From NCBI GenBank assembly GCA_024529925.1, contig JAFEUB010001038.1, positions 1,613,001-1,677,000 on the forward strand: a stretch of DNA of 64,000 nt, given 5' to 3'. Each line of letters opens with the position of its first letter. Position 1 is the stretch's first letter. The position numbers and the translations under genes were made by a program. The notes under the pieces were generated by a model that saw only the letters and a list, made by a program, of their open reading frames with translations, was not told the origin of the DNA and ran no database searches. Positions 11,041 through 23,994 of the stretch are shown here, one piece after another. The DNA is from Ophthalmolycus amberensis (taxonomy: Eukaryota > Chordata > Actinopteri > Perciformes > Zoarcidae).

Positions 11041-11523
11041 ATAATAAGTAGGGGTGTAACGGTTCACAAAATTCACGGTTGGGTTCGGTACGATACAGTG
11101 GAGCCACGGTTCGGTACGTTTCGGTACAGTAGAAAACTATAAATGCCAGAGAAATGTACTTGATTTTAAAATATATTTATTCATTACAACTAACATCATA
11201 AAGTTATTCTTTGACTTTGAACAATGATGGAACTATACCTGAGTGACCCATCTTCTGGGGTGTCTTCTTAGCAACACATAAGCATAAAAAACAAAAACTG
11301 CTCCTTAATGTTATGTAGTATTGTTACTTACATCTTGCTTACATCTTGTATTGTTACTTACATCTTGCAAAAGAGATTTTTAATCTCAATGGGACTACCT
11401 GGTTAAATAAAGGTTTTTAAAATTTTCTTCAAACGTATTCGGTTCGTCATGCGTACCGAACCGTGAGCCTCGTACCGTACGGTTCAATACGAATACGCGT
11501 ACCGTTACACCCCTAATAATAAG
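11041..11523. mobile_element. hAT-type MITE with 8-bp target-site duplication
   Basis: The element at 11049-11515 (467 bp) begins TAGGGGTGTAACGGTTC and ends ACCGTTACACCCCTA, inverted termini typical of non-autonomous hAT elements in fish. It is flanked by perfect 8-bp direct repeats ATAATAAG at 11041-11048 and 11516-11523. No transposase frame is present, so mobilisation would need a source in trans. Confidence 0.9.
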
Positions 11524-11743
11524 TATGCAGGAAGGAAGCTGTGAGGAACAGAGGAAGCAAAAGGACAAATCTGTAACCCTAACGTCCAAAAATGGAGACC
11601 TCCCTTTCAAAATTTAAAACATGGCTTTGCAGACAAACTTTCTAACATTTAAGTGTCTATTGTTACAAAGTCTGTAACAGTCTATGCTCTCCTTTTCTCA
11701 GTTACAAACGTACCTCAGAATACCCACGGTGATCAGAGCACAG

Positions 11744-14700
11744 ATGGATCTAAACTGCTTCACGTATCTGCTGGTCCTGTGCGCCCTCAATAAGGTATCA
11801 TGTTATATATCTGATTCTGATTCTGATTCTGATTCTGATTCTGATTCTGTTGTATCTGATCTGTGCAGTGGTTCAGCTGAAATATGCTGTTTTAGCTAAA
11901 TATGTCACCTTCACATTAACGTATTGTATGATTGTGCAGCGTCATCATTTCTTTTTAGATCATCCAGTCAGTTTTGAAGCAAGTTGTTTCAGTTATTCTA
12001 TTAATTCGATTTTTTGTTTTGTTTCTGTATTCCATATATTCTGGCCATGCATTTGTGAAATTAGAGCAATATGATCTCAGTACTAAATATCCTGTTTCTG
12101 GAATATTTATAACCATAACTAAAGTTGTTTGCTTCTAAAAAGCAGCCTTCCTGTTATTTCTCTTTATTTGATTGACAGAACCATCAAATCTTCCGGATGC
12201 CGTCGTTAAAGGGACACTCCAGCGATTTTGATATTGTGCCTCCATAAAGTTGAGGGACGAGTGAGAGACAGATTAAAAGAAGAATGGAGAAAATTGCAGC
12301 AGTAGAGGCTGAAATGTAAGGCAAGGCAAGGCAAGGCAAGTTTATTTGTATAGCACATTTCAACAACAAGGTAATTCAAAGTGCTTCACATGAAACCATT
12401 AAAAGCATAAAGGCAAAAGTAAAGGAGATTTAAAACATACATTGAAACAATAATCGATGTCTCCCTGAGACATTACGCTGCACGCAATCAACCATACACT
12501 GCCGCAATTCTGCAATTACTCGCACACAAATCACGTCTGGAAAAGATCTCTGCCGATCTGCGTTTTATAGTGTACGCCTTGCACGAACTTGGTCCCGGAG
12601 GAAATGGCGACATATTGTGCACTTTCTAAATTTGAATCGATGTCTCCCTGAGAAATGTACTACTATTTAGGTCCTGATATGGGTCAAAGTTATTACTACA
12701 CTTCCCATAATTCAACTTGATAGTAATTGTAGCTCCCCCAGAGCCCTTGAAGACATAATTCTGCTTGTGACATTGTCATTGCATTAAAATGATTTATATC
12801 ATGTGTTTTGTCAACTTAAGTTCTCATTTGTTAGCTCTCACTTGACAGTTGCACTCTGATTTTGTATATAATCTCTCTAAAGCTGCTTGTTGTGGCGAGC
12901 CCTGAAGACGAATACCAGGAGCATCTGAACCATCGGGGGGAACATAAGTCGACGCGGAAACAAATCGCCACGGCCCAGTACGAATGTTTCCAGAGGATTG
13001 TGAAAGAATCACAACGTAAAACAAAAACAATAGGTGAAAGGACTGTCTCAAAAACATCTTTTGATGTTACTATAATTCATATTAAGTCACTGTAACATTT
13101 CACTGTGTGTCCGTTGTTGTCAGCAGGGCCAGTGTGCAACAGGACGTGGGATGGGTGGCTGTGCTGGGATGAAACTGAAGCCGGACAAACGGAGCAGAGA
13201 TGTCCGGACTACTTTAAAAATTTTGATCCTAATGGTAAATTTAGTTGTTAACCCTTACTAATTTTACAAACCTTTAATATTTATTGTGTAATATTGAGTT
13301 GAGACTATAATATTAGACATTTACTAGCTTGGAGCATAAAAACACTCCTATATATCTGCAGTTAATACTTATTTTGAGAGCAGTTTCCCTGTTTTTAAAA
13401 GCTTAATTCTAGTTTTTAGATGATGAAGCTCTTCGGCGAGCTTTCTGATCATGAGTTAGATGTGACGTTTGACACCACTATTATGTCTGTACGTTAGCTT
13501 AGCATACGGACCAGCATAAAAACTGTGGATCGGTAAACAATCAAAGTTTTCATCTCCTCTAATTACCTCACTAATTAGCATGCTGTAGCTCATTTCTGTA
13601 TTCCGTGAACAGAAATGTAAAATCGTGGTTGCAAATTTGTTGACAGCAATTGCATCGAAAGTCTGCTCAGAGACAGGCCAGTGGGGACGCCACCCAGAGA
13701 GCAACAGGACGTGGACAAACTTCACAAACTGCCAAGCCAACACAATACATCATGGGACAGTAAGGAGGAATAAAGACAATAGAAATATGTAAAACACCTT
13801 TGACTGTGGACTTGCATTCATTTTGTTTTCTTGCAGGTGGCAATGACTCACTTCTACTTGGTCATGATTGGTCACGGCCTGTCGCTGGTGTCACTTCTCA
13901 TATCATTAGGAATATTCTTGCATTTTAAGTAAGTGTAGAAGCTTTATTTATGTCTCAGTTATGAAAAGTCATGTCTAGTCTGAAATGTCTTCTCTTGTAG
14001 GAGTCTGAGCTGTCAGAGGATAACGCTCCATAAAAACCTCTTCTTCTCATTCGTGCTGAACTCCATCATCACTGTTGTCTGGCTTACAACAGTGGTGAAG
14101 AAACAGGGACACACATACAACGATTCTGTGAGTGATTCGACTCGACACGTTGAACCAAACAACATTTTCAGCGTCGGTAAAATCATGACGGCTCGTTTTC
14201 TCATGTAGGTGAGCTGCAAGCTGCTCATGTTCATCCACCTGTATCTGTTGAGCTGCAACTACTTCTGGATGCTGTGCGAGGGCATCTACCTGCACACTCT
14301 GATTGTTGTGGCAGTGTTTGCAGAAAAACAACATTTCATGTGGTATTATCTGCTGGGCTGGGGTAAGTAAAGCCATCTGTCAATATTTCACTCGGCACAT
14401 TTCACTCTCTCACACTGAAACGTCATAAAAGTTCTCATGTGGTTTTGTAGGTTTTCCACTCGTGCCAGCGGTGATACATTCAATAGCACGTCAGTGCTAC
14501 TACAACGACAAGTGAGTCTTCTTGATCTAAAGGTATGATTGTATCTAAATCATGTGTCTCCATACTGTATAGTATGATGATCTGATTTATGCATTCACAG
14601 ATGTTGGGTCAGCTCAGATACTTCCTTGCTGTACATTATCCACGGACCCATCTGCGCCGCATTGGTGGTAAGCACCAAGCCCTCGTGGGAAATCCAGATT

Positions 14701-16099
14701 TACTTACTAGACACTTGTCAAGACTGTTGTGCAGCCGTCCTTACTTCTTACTTGTTGTGAGGGATTTTTTCCTTCAGTATGGTCATCATTAAAGTGTTGA
14801 AAATGATCGTCACCATGTTAAACTTTCCTTTGTTTTTGCGTCAAATGTACAATAATGCCTTTTGGATTCCAGGTGAATCTTTTCTTCCTGCTGAACATCG
14901 TTCGGGTTCTCATCACCAAGCTGAGGGTGACGCACCAGGCCGAGTCCAGCCTCTACATGAGGGCCGTGAGAGCCACCCTCATCCTCATCCCCTTGCTTGG
15001 CATCCAGTTTGTCCTGCTCCCCTACAAGCCCCAGGATCACTGGGTCTCTGAAATCTACCTGTACATCATGGAAATCCTCATGCACTACCAGGTCAGTGCA
15101 TACTTACAAGGAGTGTTCCACAGTCAAAAAGCATTTGTATTAACCAAATGAAAGTCACTAGTGCATGCTATTAAAAGTGCTGCTGTAGGAACCGACTGTG
15201 AAAGGGCAATATCCTCAATCATTTTGTGGTTTAACATTTCAAATATTTCAAGAATAAGAGCATGAACATGTGACACAGTAAGCAGCTGTTTGAGCTCAGG
15301 GGATTTCCTGTCTTGTGTAATTTCTCAAGAAACTTTTTTTTCTCATGCAGGGTCTCTTGGTTTCTACAATATTCTGCTTCTTCAACGGGGAGGTGAATAA
15401 TGAGCACTAACAACATTTCATGTTTCAGACTTAGATTTTGAATTCGCTGCCCATTTAATTCTCCCTATGAGATCAGGCCACCGATTCTTGAGTTCTATAG
15501 GGACAGAAAGGTACCAAGTGTCTTTCTAAGGGACAGTTTCAGAGTTCACATGGCCTTTAATGGTAACATTGGACCTGTTCACACTTGGCAATAAAAAGCA
15601 TATGGTTCACAGAAGGACACAGGATTTTTTAAATTTTGAGGTTGTGAGTCCCCCAAACCCATCAAGAAACCAAAAAGACAATCTATATATTTTTTTAAAT
15701 GGTTGGATTTAATTAATTCAGTTAACTGTTTGTGCTACATGTTGTTTAAAGCCCCTTTTCCTTTACAGTGAATGCATAAAGATGTCGTTTGGTTGCTGTT
15801 TTCCCAAAGATAAGATGAAATGTGAGAAGGCGCTTAAATCCGTAAGCCACTTCGCCATCCTCCACACATCCCCTTTGTGTCTCTTCCTGCAGGTCCAGAG
15901 TGTTCTGCGGAGACACTGGAACCAGCAGCGAATGCAGTTCCCCGGCACATTTGGCAACGCTGAGTTCTTCCGCTCGGCCTCGTACGTGGCGTCGTCGCTC
16001 ACAGAAGTCCACCGCTGCTACAGCATCGAAAGCCACACAGAGCACATCAACGGCAAGAGATACTCAGACATATTCAGATCGGACAGCCCGTTCGTGTGA
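11744..16099 (+). CDS. calcrl: calcitonin receptor-like receptor (class B1 GPCR)
   Basis: Twelve coding exons join in phase to 463 residues (human 461): 11744-11794, 12883-13033, 13127-13234, 13647-13759, 13837-13928, 14001-14127, 14209-14362, 14451-14511, 14601-14667, 14873-15091, 15351-15392, 15893-16099. The product is the receptor that pairs with RAMP1 for CGRP and RAMP2/3 for adrenomedullin, signalling through Gs in vascular and lymphatic endothelium. Seen: a signal peptide exon (MDLNCFTYLLVLCAL), the class B ectodomain with CNRTWDGWLCWDE and the glycosylation motif SNRTWTNFTNC, then seven membrane segments including IGHGLSLVSLLISLGIF, CEGIYLHTLIVVAVFAEKQH and NLFFLLNIVRVLITKL, and a cytoplasmic tail. 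The ATG exon is preceded by an acceptor, so there is an upstream 5' UTR exon. A teleost a/b copy assignment cannot be made here. Confidence 0.95.
11811..11849. repeat. (TGATTC)n hexamer repeat
   Basis: About six tandem copies of CTGATT just inside calcrl intron 1, 16 bp after the donor. Confidence 0.9.
12317..12412 (+). mobile_element. SINE/LINE-tail-like repeat
   Basis: GCAAG pentamers followed by tttatttgtatagcacattt and attcaaagtgcttcacatg, a module very common in fish genomes as a retroposon tail. It lies in calcrl intron 1. The downstream stretch to about 12660 repeats atcgatgtctccctgaga at 12452 and 12637 and may be part of the same composite repeat. Confidence 0.6.
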
Positions 16100-19000
16100 A
16101 GGTGGTGCTTCAGGCTCACTGTTTCTTTGACTTTTCAGAAGATGTTATGAAGATTGATTTCTTCTGGGAGTTTTACTGCTGTTCATGGCAACTGAGTACA
16201 AACTTTTCCCTTTCACACAAACTCACATATTTCTTTTTTGACTTTTTCTCACGAATATTACACAACAGAAGGAGCTTGAGACCAAAGCCACGGTTTCTTC
16301 ATCATTATTTACACCCCACTAATGGAAAGGACACAAAGAAGACACGAAGAAGACCCTGTGATTCAACCGGCCTCACCGGCCTCAACCCATTAACACAAGG
16401 AATAAATGCTTTTTGCATCACGTGGAATAAACTTGGACAAGAAGCTGTTCTGTTGAGCTGATATGCAAAGAGAGATATTTTTTCTGGCCATTTTGAGGAT
16501 GTTGATGCCATTTAGAAATGGGCAGTTATTGATTGAGGGTGTTGTGGAAAGGATATGCACAAAAACCCTGTCGAAATACTCAAATCTGAAATAGCATTTC
16601 AGGTTAATAAACATTTCTTTGCAGGCAGAAATAATTTCATTGATTAGTGCCGAAACAACAGTCGCTGGGAAGAACAAAGAAAGTGTTGGTCTCTCTGACT
16701 AGGCAACTGTTATCCCTTCAAGAAAGTAAAAGAGAAAAGTACCTAGATTCCTGTTAGTACTCTCACTAGACTTGTAAAGTATAAAAAAGTGAAAACACTC
16801 ACAAAAAATAAGAAATAAACAGATAGCTTGCTTTGCTAAACATAATTCCTGCTTTGACTTTTAAATTGAAGGCGTGCAACTCAGAATATAGGGAGAGTTT
16901 TCTATTTATGTATTATTTCCTTTAGCTAAGTTAAAAACAAATAAAGATGTTGTCAGAAACATACGCTTACATTGTCTCATCCCGTCACAGTCAATGCTCT
17001 GTAAGGCTCACCATTTTTCTTTCTTTATAACTGATTTTTCCAAAATGCTGTAGAGATTATTGTGAGATAATCACAGTGAAAATACGACTGAAAAGCATGT
17101 TTCTGTACATTTTATTTGTGTATGAATTAAGTATTTCAAGGCACAAAATATGAAGCCTTTAGTGTACTTTGTATATTTTATATATACTAAAGTTGTTGAA
17201 GGTTAAAATGTTTTTAGATTCATTATGTAAAGATGTTCGTGTCCAGGAAACAATTTCAGCAGGAACTGACTTATGTTGATTCACTGATAGGATGAAGTTT
17301 GTCACCTCCAGTTAGAAATAAAAGTTAGAGTGAATTTCCTGACAAGCGAAGAGCTGCTGGTTTCAGCCTTCCAAAAAAAGAAACAATAATAAAATGGGGG
17401 AAATTATGTATAGCTTTCAACCAATGTTATTAGGTGATGTAAAAGTGTAAAAGTGGTCTTATATAGATGTAGACCATAGAATATAGTCAAAAGTCCTGCA
17501 AAAAGTTAGTAAGTGACTCTTGAGTTTAGAATATTTTACCACAGATGGACAGAATTTGATATAAAACATAGATGTGTGTGTGTTTTCTCACTGCACAACA
17601 TTAGTTGTCTGTCACAGTCTGAATCTCTTTGTTTGTATTGAAATATAAATGTTGTAAATAAAGGCAGGCTGTTTTAAACTGACATTCGGGGGGAAAAAGA
17701 GTTCCTGTTTTTGTGTGTCTTTCCTTAATGTCTCTTCTATTGTTCTCCTTAAAGACAAAAAGAAAAGAAAGAAAGAAAATATGCCGACCCCCCCCACCCC
17801 CCCACATATTTAATTAAGGGTGGAATTCCCTTGTCTGACAGTAGAAAACGTTTCCCTCTGAAATGAGTATTGTTTCCAGACAAAGCAGGGCGTGTTGTCT
17901 GTTCCTCATCCAAAAATGTATATAAGTGACCATGCAGGTGTAATTAGGAAGTCCCAAAGGAAAAGGGCTATATCTATTCTTTCAGTGCATCGTTCTTTAA
18001 ATGAACAGAGATGCTGTTAACTTTACATGCCACTCCTCCTTCATCCGTCTGCAAACACATGATGATCAGAAGCTTGACGGTTTATCATTGCAAGTGATCC
18101 ACGAGCTACTTGCCTTTCACTGTGATGACCTCAATCCATGGAGGATTTTGTGGGTTTGCATGGCGCATCGCAGTAACACTAAACATCTGACACAACTTTT
18201 AACTTGCATCCTGTTGCATCAACATGAGAGAGTATCCTGTGTGGTATCTGATGGCACAGGCTTCCTTTAAAACGGAGATAAAAAATACTGTCAACTTAAA
18301 GCGTGCACACAGAGATCTCAGTGAAGATGTTTTTAATGTTTACCTATCCCAACATCGATCCCACATCCCTTTATTTACCTCAGTGGAAATCAGACCAGTG
18401 GATGCATTGCAGGCTTCCTGTTTCTGAGAATACATTGCCATTGAACTCTTGATCCGCTGGCTCTTGTGTTCTGGTAGCGAACACTTCCTCAGTCTCATGA
18501 CTAACACTTGTTTACTGGCTTAACTTCCGCACGCTTCTACTGAAGTTTGAAGCATTTAGCCGATGTTTTGAATTTCCAGTGTGCGACATTCGTGGGTATT
18601 TGTCAGGGACATTTCCACAGGAGTTGACTGAATGGAGACATATACATCAGTTTTCCTCGTGGTGCTGCAGTAAATCTGCTCCACATTTAGCTTTAATTTG
18701 GAGTGATTTCCCCTGAATGAGAAACAGACCATTATGACCGTATGTAAAGTACAGTGACTTGATGTTTCATCCGACCGTAGTATATTTCTGCGGACCTTAG
18801 CTTGTCCTCATAGCAGGAACAAATACACTGCAGGAATTTAGCTGGGAAGTTACCTCAGTAGGTACGAGCTAAACATTACATGCTGGTAGGTACAACGGGC
18901 AGAGAAATACTTCAGAGACTCTGCAGAGGGACAGACAAAGACAAAGATCTATCTGTGAAGAGTGACATGCATGTATCATTAACATGGAAGTCTCCAAAAA

Positions 19001-20839
19001 AAACTCAAGCTTGCTACTGTTCAATCATTCATTCATACCTAAAATTAAATTCATGCGTGTAATGTCTCAGAACAACCTGCTGGGAAAAAAACTGGAGCTC
19101 AGATGAGTTTGTGGGACATTCAGATTGTTCCTTAGAGAGGGACATTTCCTATTTGTCAGGAGTATGAGTGCATCCTTGGAAAAAATCCTTGATACACAAT
19201 ATATGATGCACTTTACCTTCCCAGCAACAGTGACAGTGGTATGTTAGGAATGCAAAGAGTACAAAAAGTAGAGCCAAACACCATTAGAGGTGAAGCCAGA
19301 AACTGTTGGTGATTTCTGGGAAGTGCAGCGAAGAATCTCCACATCAGAAACAAAAGATATTTTTCATTACAGCTTTACAAAGTGATCAGAAACATAAACT
19401 GAAAAAACTGGCAAACTTTTTCTCTTTCGAAAGGAAGAATGACTCAAACTTGAAACAATGAGTTGCTGCTGTTTCCAATAACTCCACTTCATTAGAAACC
19501 CACGCAGCATGCAGAGTTATCAGTTGTCAAACTCATAACACAATGCTCTGCCATTCACGCACACACATACTTATATCTGGCTCATAGCTTGATCTGACCA
19601 CTTGTGCATGCTGGGGATGTCTCACTCTTGAGAACAATGGAATGAGTTCTTGGCTGTGCTCGAGGGCGTGCAGGGCATACAGTACAGGGGTTGGGGTGAG
19701 CAATGTGGCCCGGCTGTATGGATGTGACCCGCGTTTGGGTGGGGCCTGCAGGAAGTCTGCTGCTTTCAGCCCGCTGCTGCAGGGTCAGGAATTATCTGAG
19801 CAGCTCATCACGGAGTGATGTCAACACTCGTTGTCGGGTAGCGATGCTGTTTGGTGTTTCTGGAGGGACGTCATGATCAAAAGTGTGAATGCATCATGTG
19901 GAGAGTTTATTTCCAGAGTTCTAGCTATTGGTGTAGTGCTCTTACTACTTTTATGTGTGTTCTTTGGAGCTGTGGCCCTCAATAAATGTCATCACCTTTT
20001 ACCCTCGCTGCATCGAAATAGAAAGAAAACCCTGCCTGATATCTATTATTTTAGAGATTTAAATAAATGTCTCATGTTGTAGTCATTTCTGGTGTTCAGG
20101 TTGCACCACATTCCCAGATCTCAGCATTTAAAAGTACAATATTATTACAATAGTACTAATAAAACATTGGTCAAAACCTATGCAAATATAATCCAAGCTT
20201 TCATAAACAATAATTATCATTGAAAGAGCTGATGCATAGTCTCATGATCTGGTGCATACCAGATGAGCTCTGGTGTTTTTTCTCATTCGGCTCATTTAGG
20301 CTGGTATGAAAGCTGAACCCTGGTGGGGACCAACGAACCGGACCAAGACCGCCTGAAGAGGTGGACCACAACTAAAAGTCAACAATACAGGTATGAAAGT
20401 GACCTTACTGATGGGTGGGAAACAAAGGGCCACAATGATGAAGGCTATTTGCTTTGCAAGCGATTTTGTTTTGATTTAGATTTTTAGATTATTTTAGCAG
20501 CAGAACATGTAAAACATCCCGACCTTCAAACGTCAGACATTTGGAATCAAGAGCTTCAAAACATCTCAAACAATAAGCTTATTACAGTTTTAAAGAGCCC
20601 AATTCCTTTCAGCCCAGGGCGGCGAGCCAGTGTCCACTTGTAACGAGGCGCGTCCCCGCTCTCGTCTTCAGCATCGTCCTGCCAACAGGAACTCCCTCAC
20701 TCCTCTCCCAGTTTCCTGCCATTGTTCTCCCCCCCCCCTGCCACCAGGCACACGCTCCGCCCAGGATCTGGGAAAAGGTGGGATGTTAAAGCGGCCCATT
20801 TCCCTTTCGATCAGCTTCGACCTCAGCTGGGTGGAGGAG

Positions 20840-20927
<88 letters not shown>

Positions 20928-23900
20928 GTGTGTGTGTGTGTGTGTAGGTGTGTTGTGAGTGTGTGTGTGTGTGTCAGTGTGTGTGTGTGTGGGTGTGTGT
21001 GTGTGAATAGCGAGGCAGCACCCGTCTGACTGACTGACTGTGAATTTCACTTAATTTCACTTTTTTATATCATGTATCATGTAGGAGTATCTTTTGAATA
21101 ATGTATTGTCCCGATTACAACCAAGCTCCCGTGCTGCATCAGAGAGCTTTTATCCCCTGAGCTTTTATATTCTTTATTGAATAAAATGGTGTATAATCTT
21201 AAGAATAAAATGCCAGGGGGGAATAAACCCCCTGTACAGGGAAAATAGAAAGAAGCTGGTTGAGCTATTGTGACTGACTAGCAGCTAGCGTGTTTGATTA
21301 GGGAGGATGAGAGTCAGGCAGGTGAGTGCTGAACAGGATGTGCATGGAAAATGGGCCGTAAAAGTCAGAAATCTATATGTAAAATGTGAAACTGTTCCAT
21401 CCAGAAATGCTAGAAATCCTCTGTACAAATCTGTACAATAAACTAATCAGTCTATAGTTTTACATGCAAAACCTATGATAGAGGCTAATAATATTGTTAG
21501 AGAATCTGACAACATACTCCCACGATAACCAGCAGACTTCATCACTTTGATGTCAGAGAAAACTCTTAATACTTTCCCATAATTGTGTGCTTTTGTTTCA
21601 GCCTGGCGTTTTCATGCCACCGAGAATAATTTAGGCCAACAGTTTGATCCCTTCTCATGATCCTTTCCCAGTGTTCTCTAAGTGTTCTGGAGGGGTGCAG
21701 CGAGGTGGGGTTGGAAGGTGCACAGGAAGGAAAAGGTGTAGCCTGGGAAATCTCATCGAGGCTCCTCAGCGAACAAGAGACACCCCATTCAGGATCTGGG
21801 CGTCGCTGCCAAGTCGTCTCAGGGTCGCAGACTCTAGCGGTCCACGTTTGGAGGAAGCAGGCACAAATGCGTCTCGTGCAACACACTCTGTTTTTTCACA
21901 CAAGTTGACACAGACTACATCAGAAGAAAGACTTTCAATTGTACGTGCAAGCAAGAGGAGGAGATGCAAGATGAGCGAGAGGATAATGTGGCTCATGTAT
22001 ACATTAATAACTTTGGTGACCCCCTGACTTTTCATTGTGCACCATCATCAGGTCTAAATTTGTATTTGTCCAATTTCTTGGTTTATGACCAAATACATAA
22101 AACTACCGCTATACTATGGAATTGTAATTGTATTTCAAGGCAGATCTATTCATTTCACAGGTATATTTACACATATATATATATTTATTTATTTAATGTT
22201 GACTTCAATGGCATTCCACACTATGCTGCTAAATTAAGATGGCATGACTGACTGAAGTGTTTTACAGGACAAAAGCTAAGATAAATCCACTAGTAACAAT
22301 AAAACAAGGTTAAAACAGGTTTAATACTAAATTGAGTATGGTTAACTAAAAACACAAAACTCATGAGAATAAGATCATACATGAGGATTTTCAGTAAGTG
22401 TAGGGAGGGCTATAAAAGTGATATGGATGAATGATTAAACCTGACAATAAATATGAAAATGTAACAACAATAGTGTTTCTTTTTCTCTGGCTGTGACCTT
22501 CTGTAGTCATCTGCAATTCTGTGGTTTTTCTTTTGTTTTTATTCTTTATTTTCCTTGAAGTAGTGAACAATGAACATATTATTGAACTCATTTAAATGGA
22601 CCTGACTTCCAGGAAAAAAAGTGTGGTGAAGGTTTGAATTTCAAACACAGGTTTCGATGTATAAATTGACTTGAGCAACACTGGAAAACAAACAGTCTCA
22701 GAACCAACACTTCTACCTGCTTAAATTTTCCATGCTCAGAATGAAAATAGCAGCCCCGGCTAAAAATGACCACCTCAACAGATGTGGAGAGCCCAGGCTG
22801 CAGGAAACGGTGAGAGTGTCACGTCTTTCACCGAGCACAGAGAAGAGAGGTCGACCCAGAAACATGTGCTGCCTGAACTTTGGCTCTTTTTCTTCCTGTA
22901 AGGACGCCTTCTCTCTCCCTCTCTCTCATTCGATCATACACATATGCATGCAGCCTTTTTCAAGCTGAAACTAGGCAGTAAACCAGCGTGTTGTTAATAA
23001 ATAAGCACTAATGCAGGGTGGGTTCACCATAAATCCATGTCTGTTTGTATTTAGACACAGGTTTATTGTTGTGCAACCACCAGAGCCCTGCTGGTTTTTC
23101 ATCTCAAAGCCCATCTAATGAAAGAAATCTTTTTCCTGGGATGTCAGGTGAAAGCAGTTAAATCTGATTAAAAGACTGTATGGAAAGTCTTTGTCTCCCC
23201 CGAGTGGTGAGATGGTTTAGTGTCATTTCTGAGCTCATTCAAACTCATTTTCTTGAAGGGTAACTGATTTATTCAACTTTCTAGGCTTTGGTTTGTGGGA
23301 AGAGCACAGTCATTCCAGAGAAAGACATTTATTCCACATCCATATTCAACAACAAACAAATCATTTGTAATTTACAGTCATATGTTGCATTTACAGTTGG
23401 GGTTTTGAAAGGAGATACAAAGGTTTTCTGTTGAAAGAGTAAATGAGTTCCTGCACAGAACTTAATAATTTAGGTTCAAGCATGATTAAAAAAATTTTAA
23501 TCCATTAAAATTAAGAACTACAGTCATTGCTATATTACCTCTTTCCCTATCCAGGCCTCTGGACGTGCATTTACTGGAAATAAAAAGCTAAATGAAAAGG
23601 TTTGATTGCTTTTATTTGCTAAAACAGTTCCAATGTGATCTGCTCTGAGACTACATCTCTTTCAGCTTTAATATTATTGGCTGTTTTTCCAGTTTATGCA
23701 ATTTAACAATCCATCTAAACTCCACTTAGATTTCATGTTAGCACCTCAGACTTTATTTTTTCCATCCATATGCATTTCCCTGTAGAGGTCTGATGCTCCA
23801 GATTGTACATTTATTGACAAGGTGAATAAATTACGTCAGCGTCCTGCCGGTCACACAGCAGTTACACTGTACTTCAACAGCTTTTGGGAAACGCAGCCAT

Positions 23901-23994
23901 GTGTCGAAGAATCTAACCTCCATTGACTTGTACGCTCACAGAAAGACGAGTCCATATACTTTAATTTACTGGTGATGATGTTACTTGTGTTGTT
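16100..23994. other. gene-poor spacer between convergent calcrl and col5a2
   Basis: No coding exon with conserved residues and splice signals was found. It includes the calcrl 3' UTR, with AATAAA at 16606, 17316 and 17656 among other candidates, and on the other strand the col5a2 3' UTR (TTTATT at 23326, 23751 and 23808 on the plus strand). A long TG array lies at 20840-21005. TFPI, GULP1 and COL3A1, expected here from human gene order, were not seen. Confidence 0.5.
20840..21005. repeat. long (TG)n microsatellite
   Basis: About 165 bp of TG with a few interruptions (GTAGG, GTTGTGAG, CAG). The interruptions increase toward the 3' end, typical of an ageing array. The open frames through it are artefacts of the dinucleotide. 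Confidence 0.95.

Noticed and set aside
20630..21050. Cys/Val and Thr/His repeat proteins
   Set aside because: Translations of the (TG)n microsatellite.
21644..22035. Overlapping 83-127 codon frames in the calcrl-col5a2 spacer
   Set aside because: Open on several frames at once, without splice signals or known motifs.
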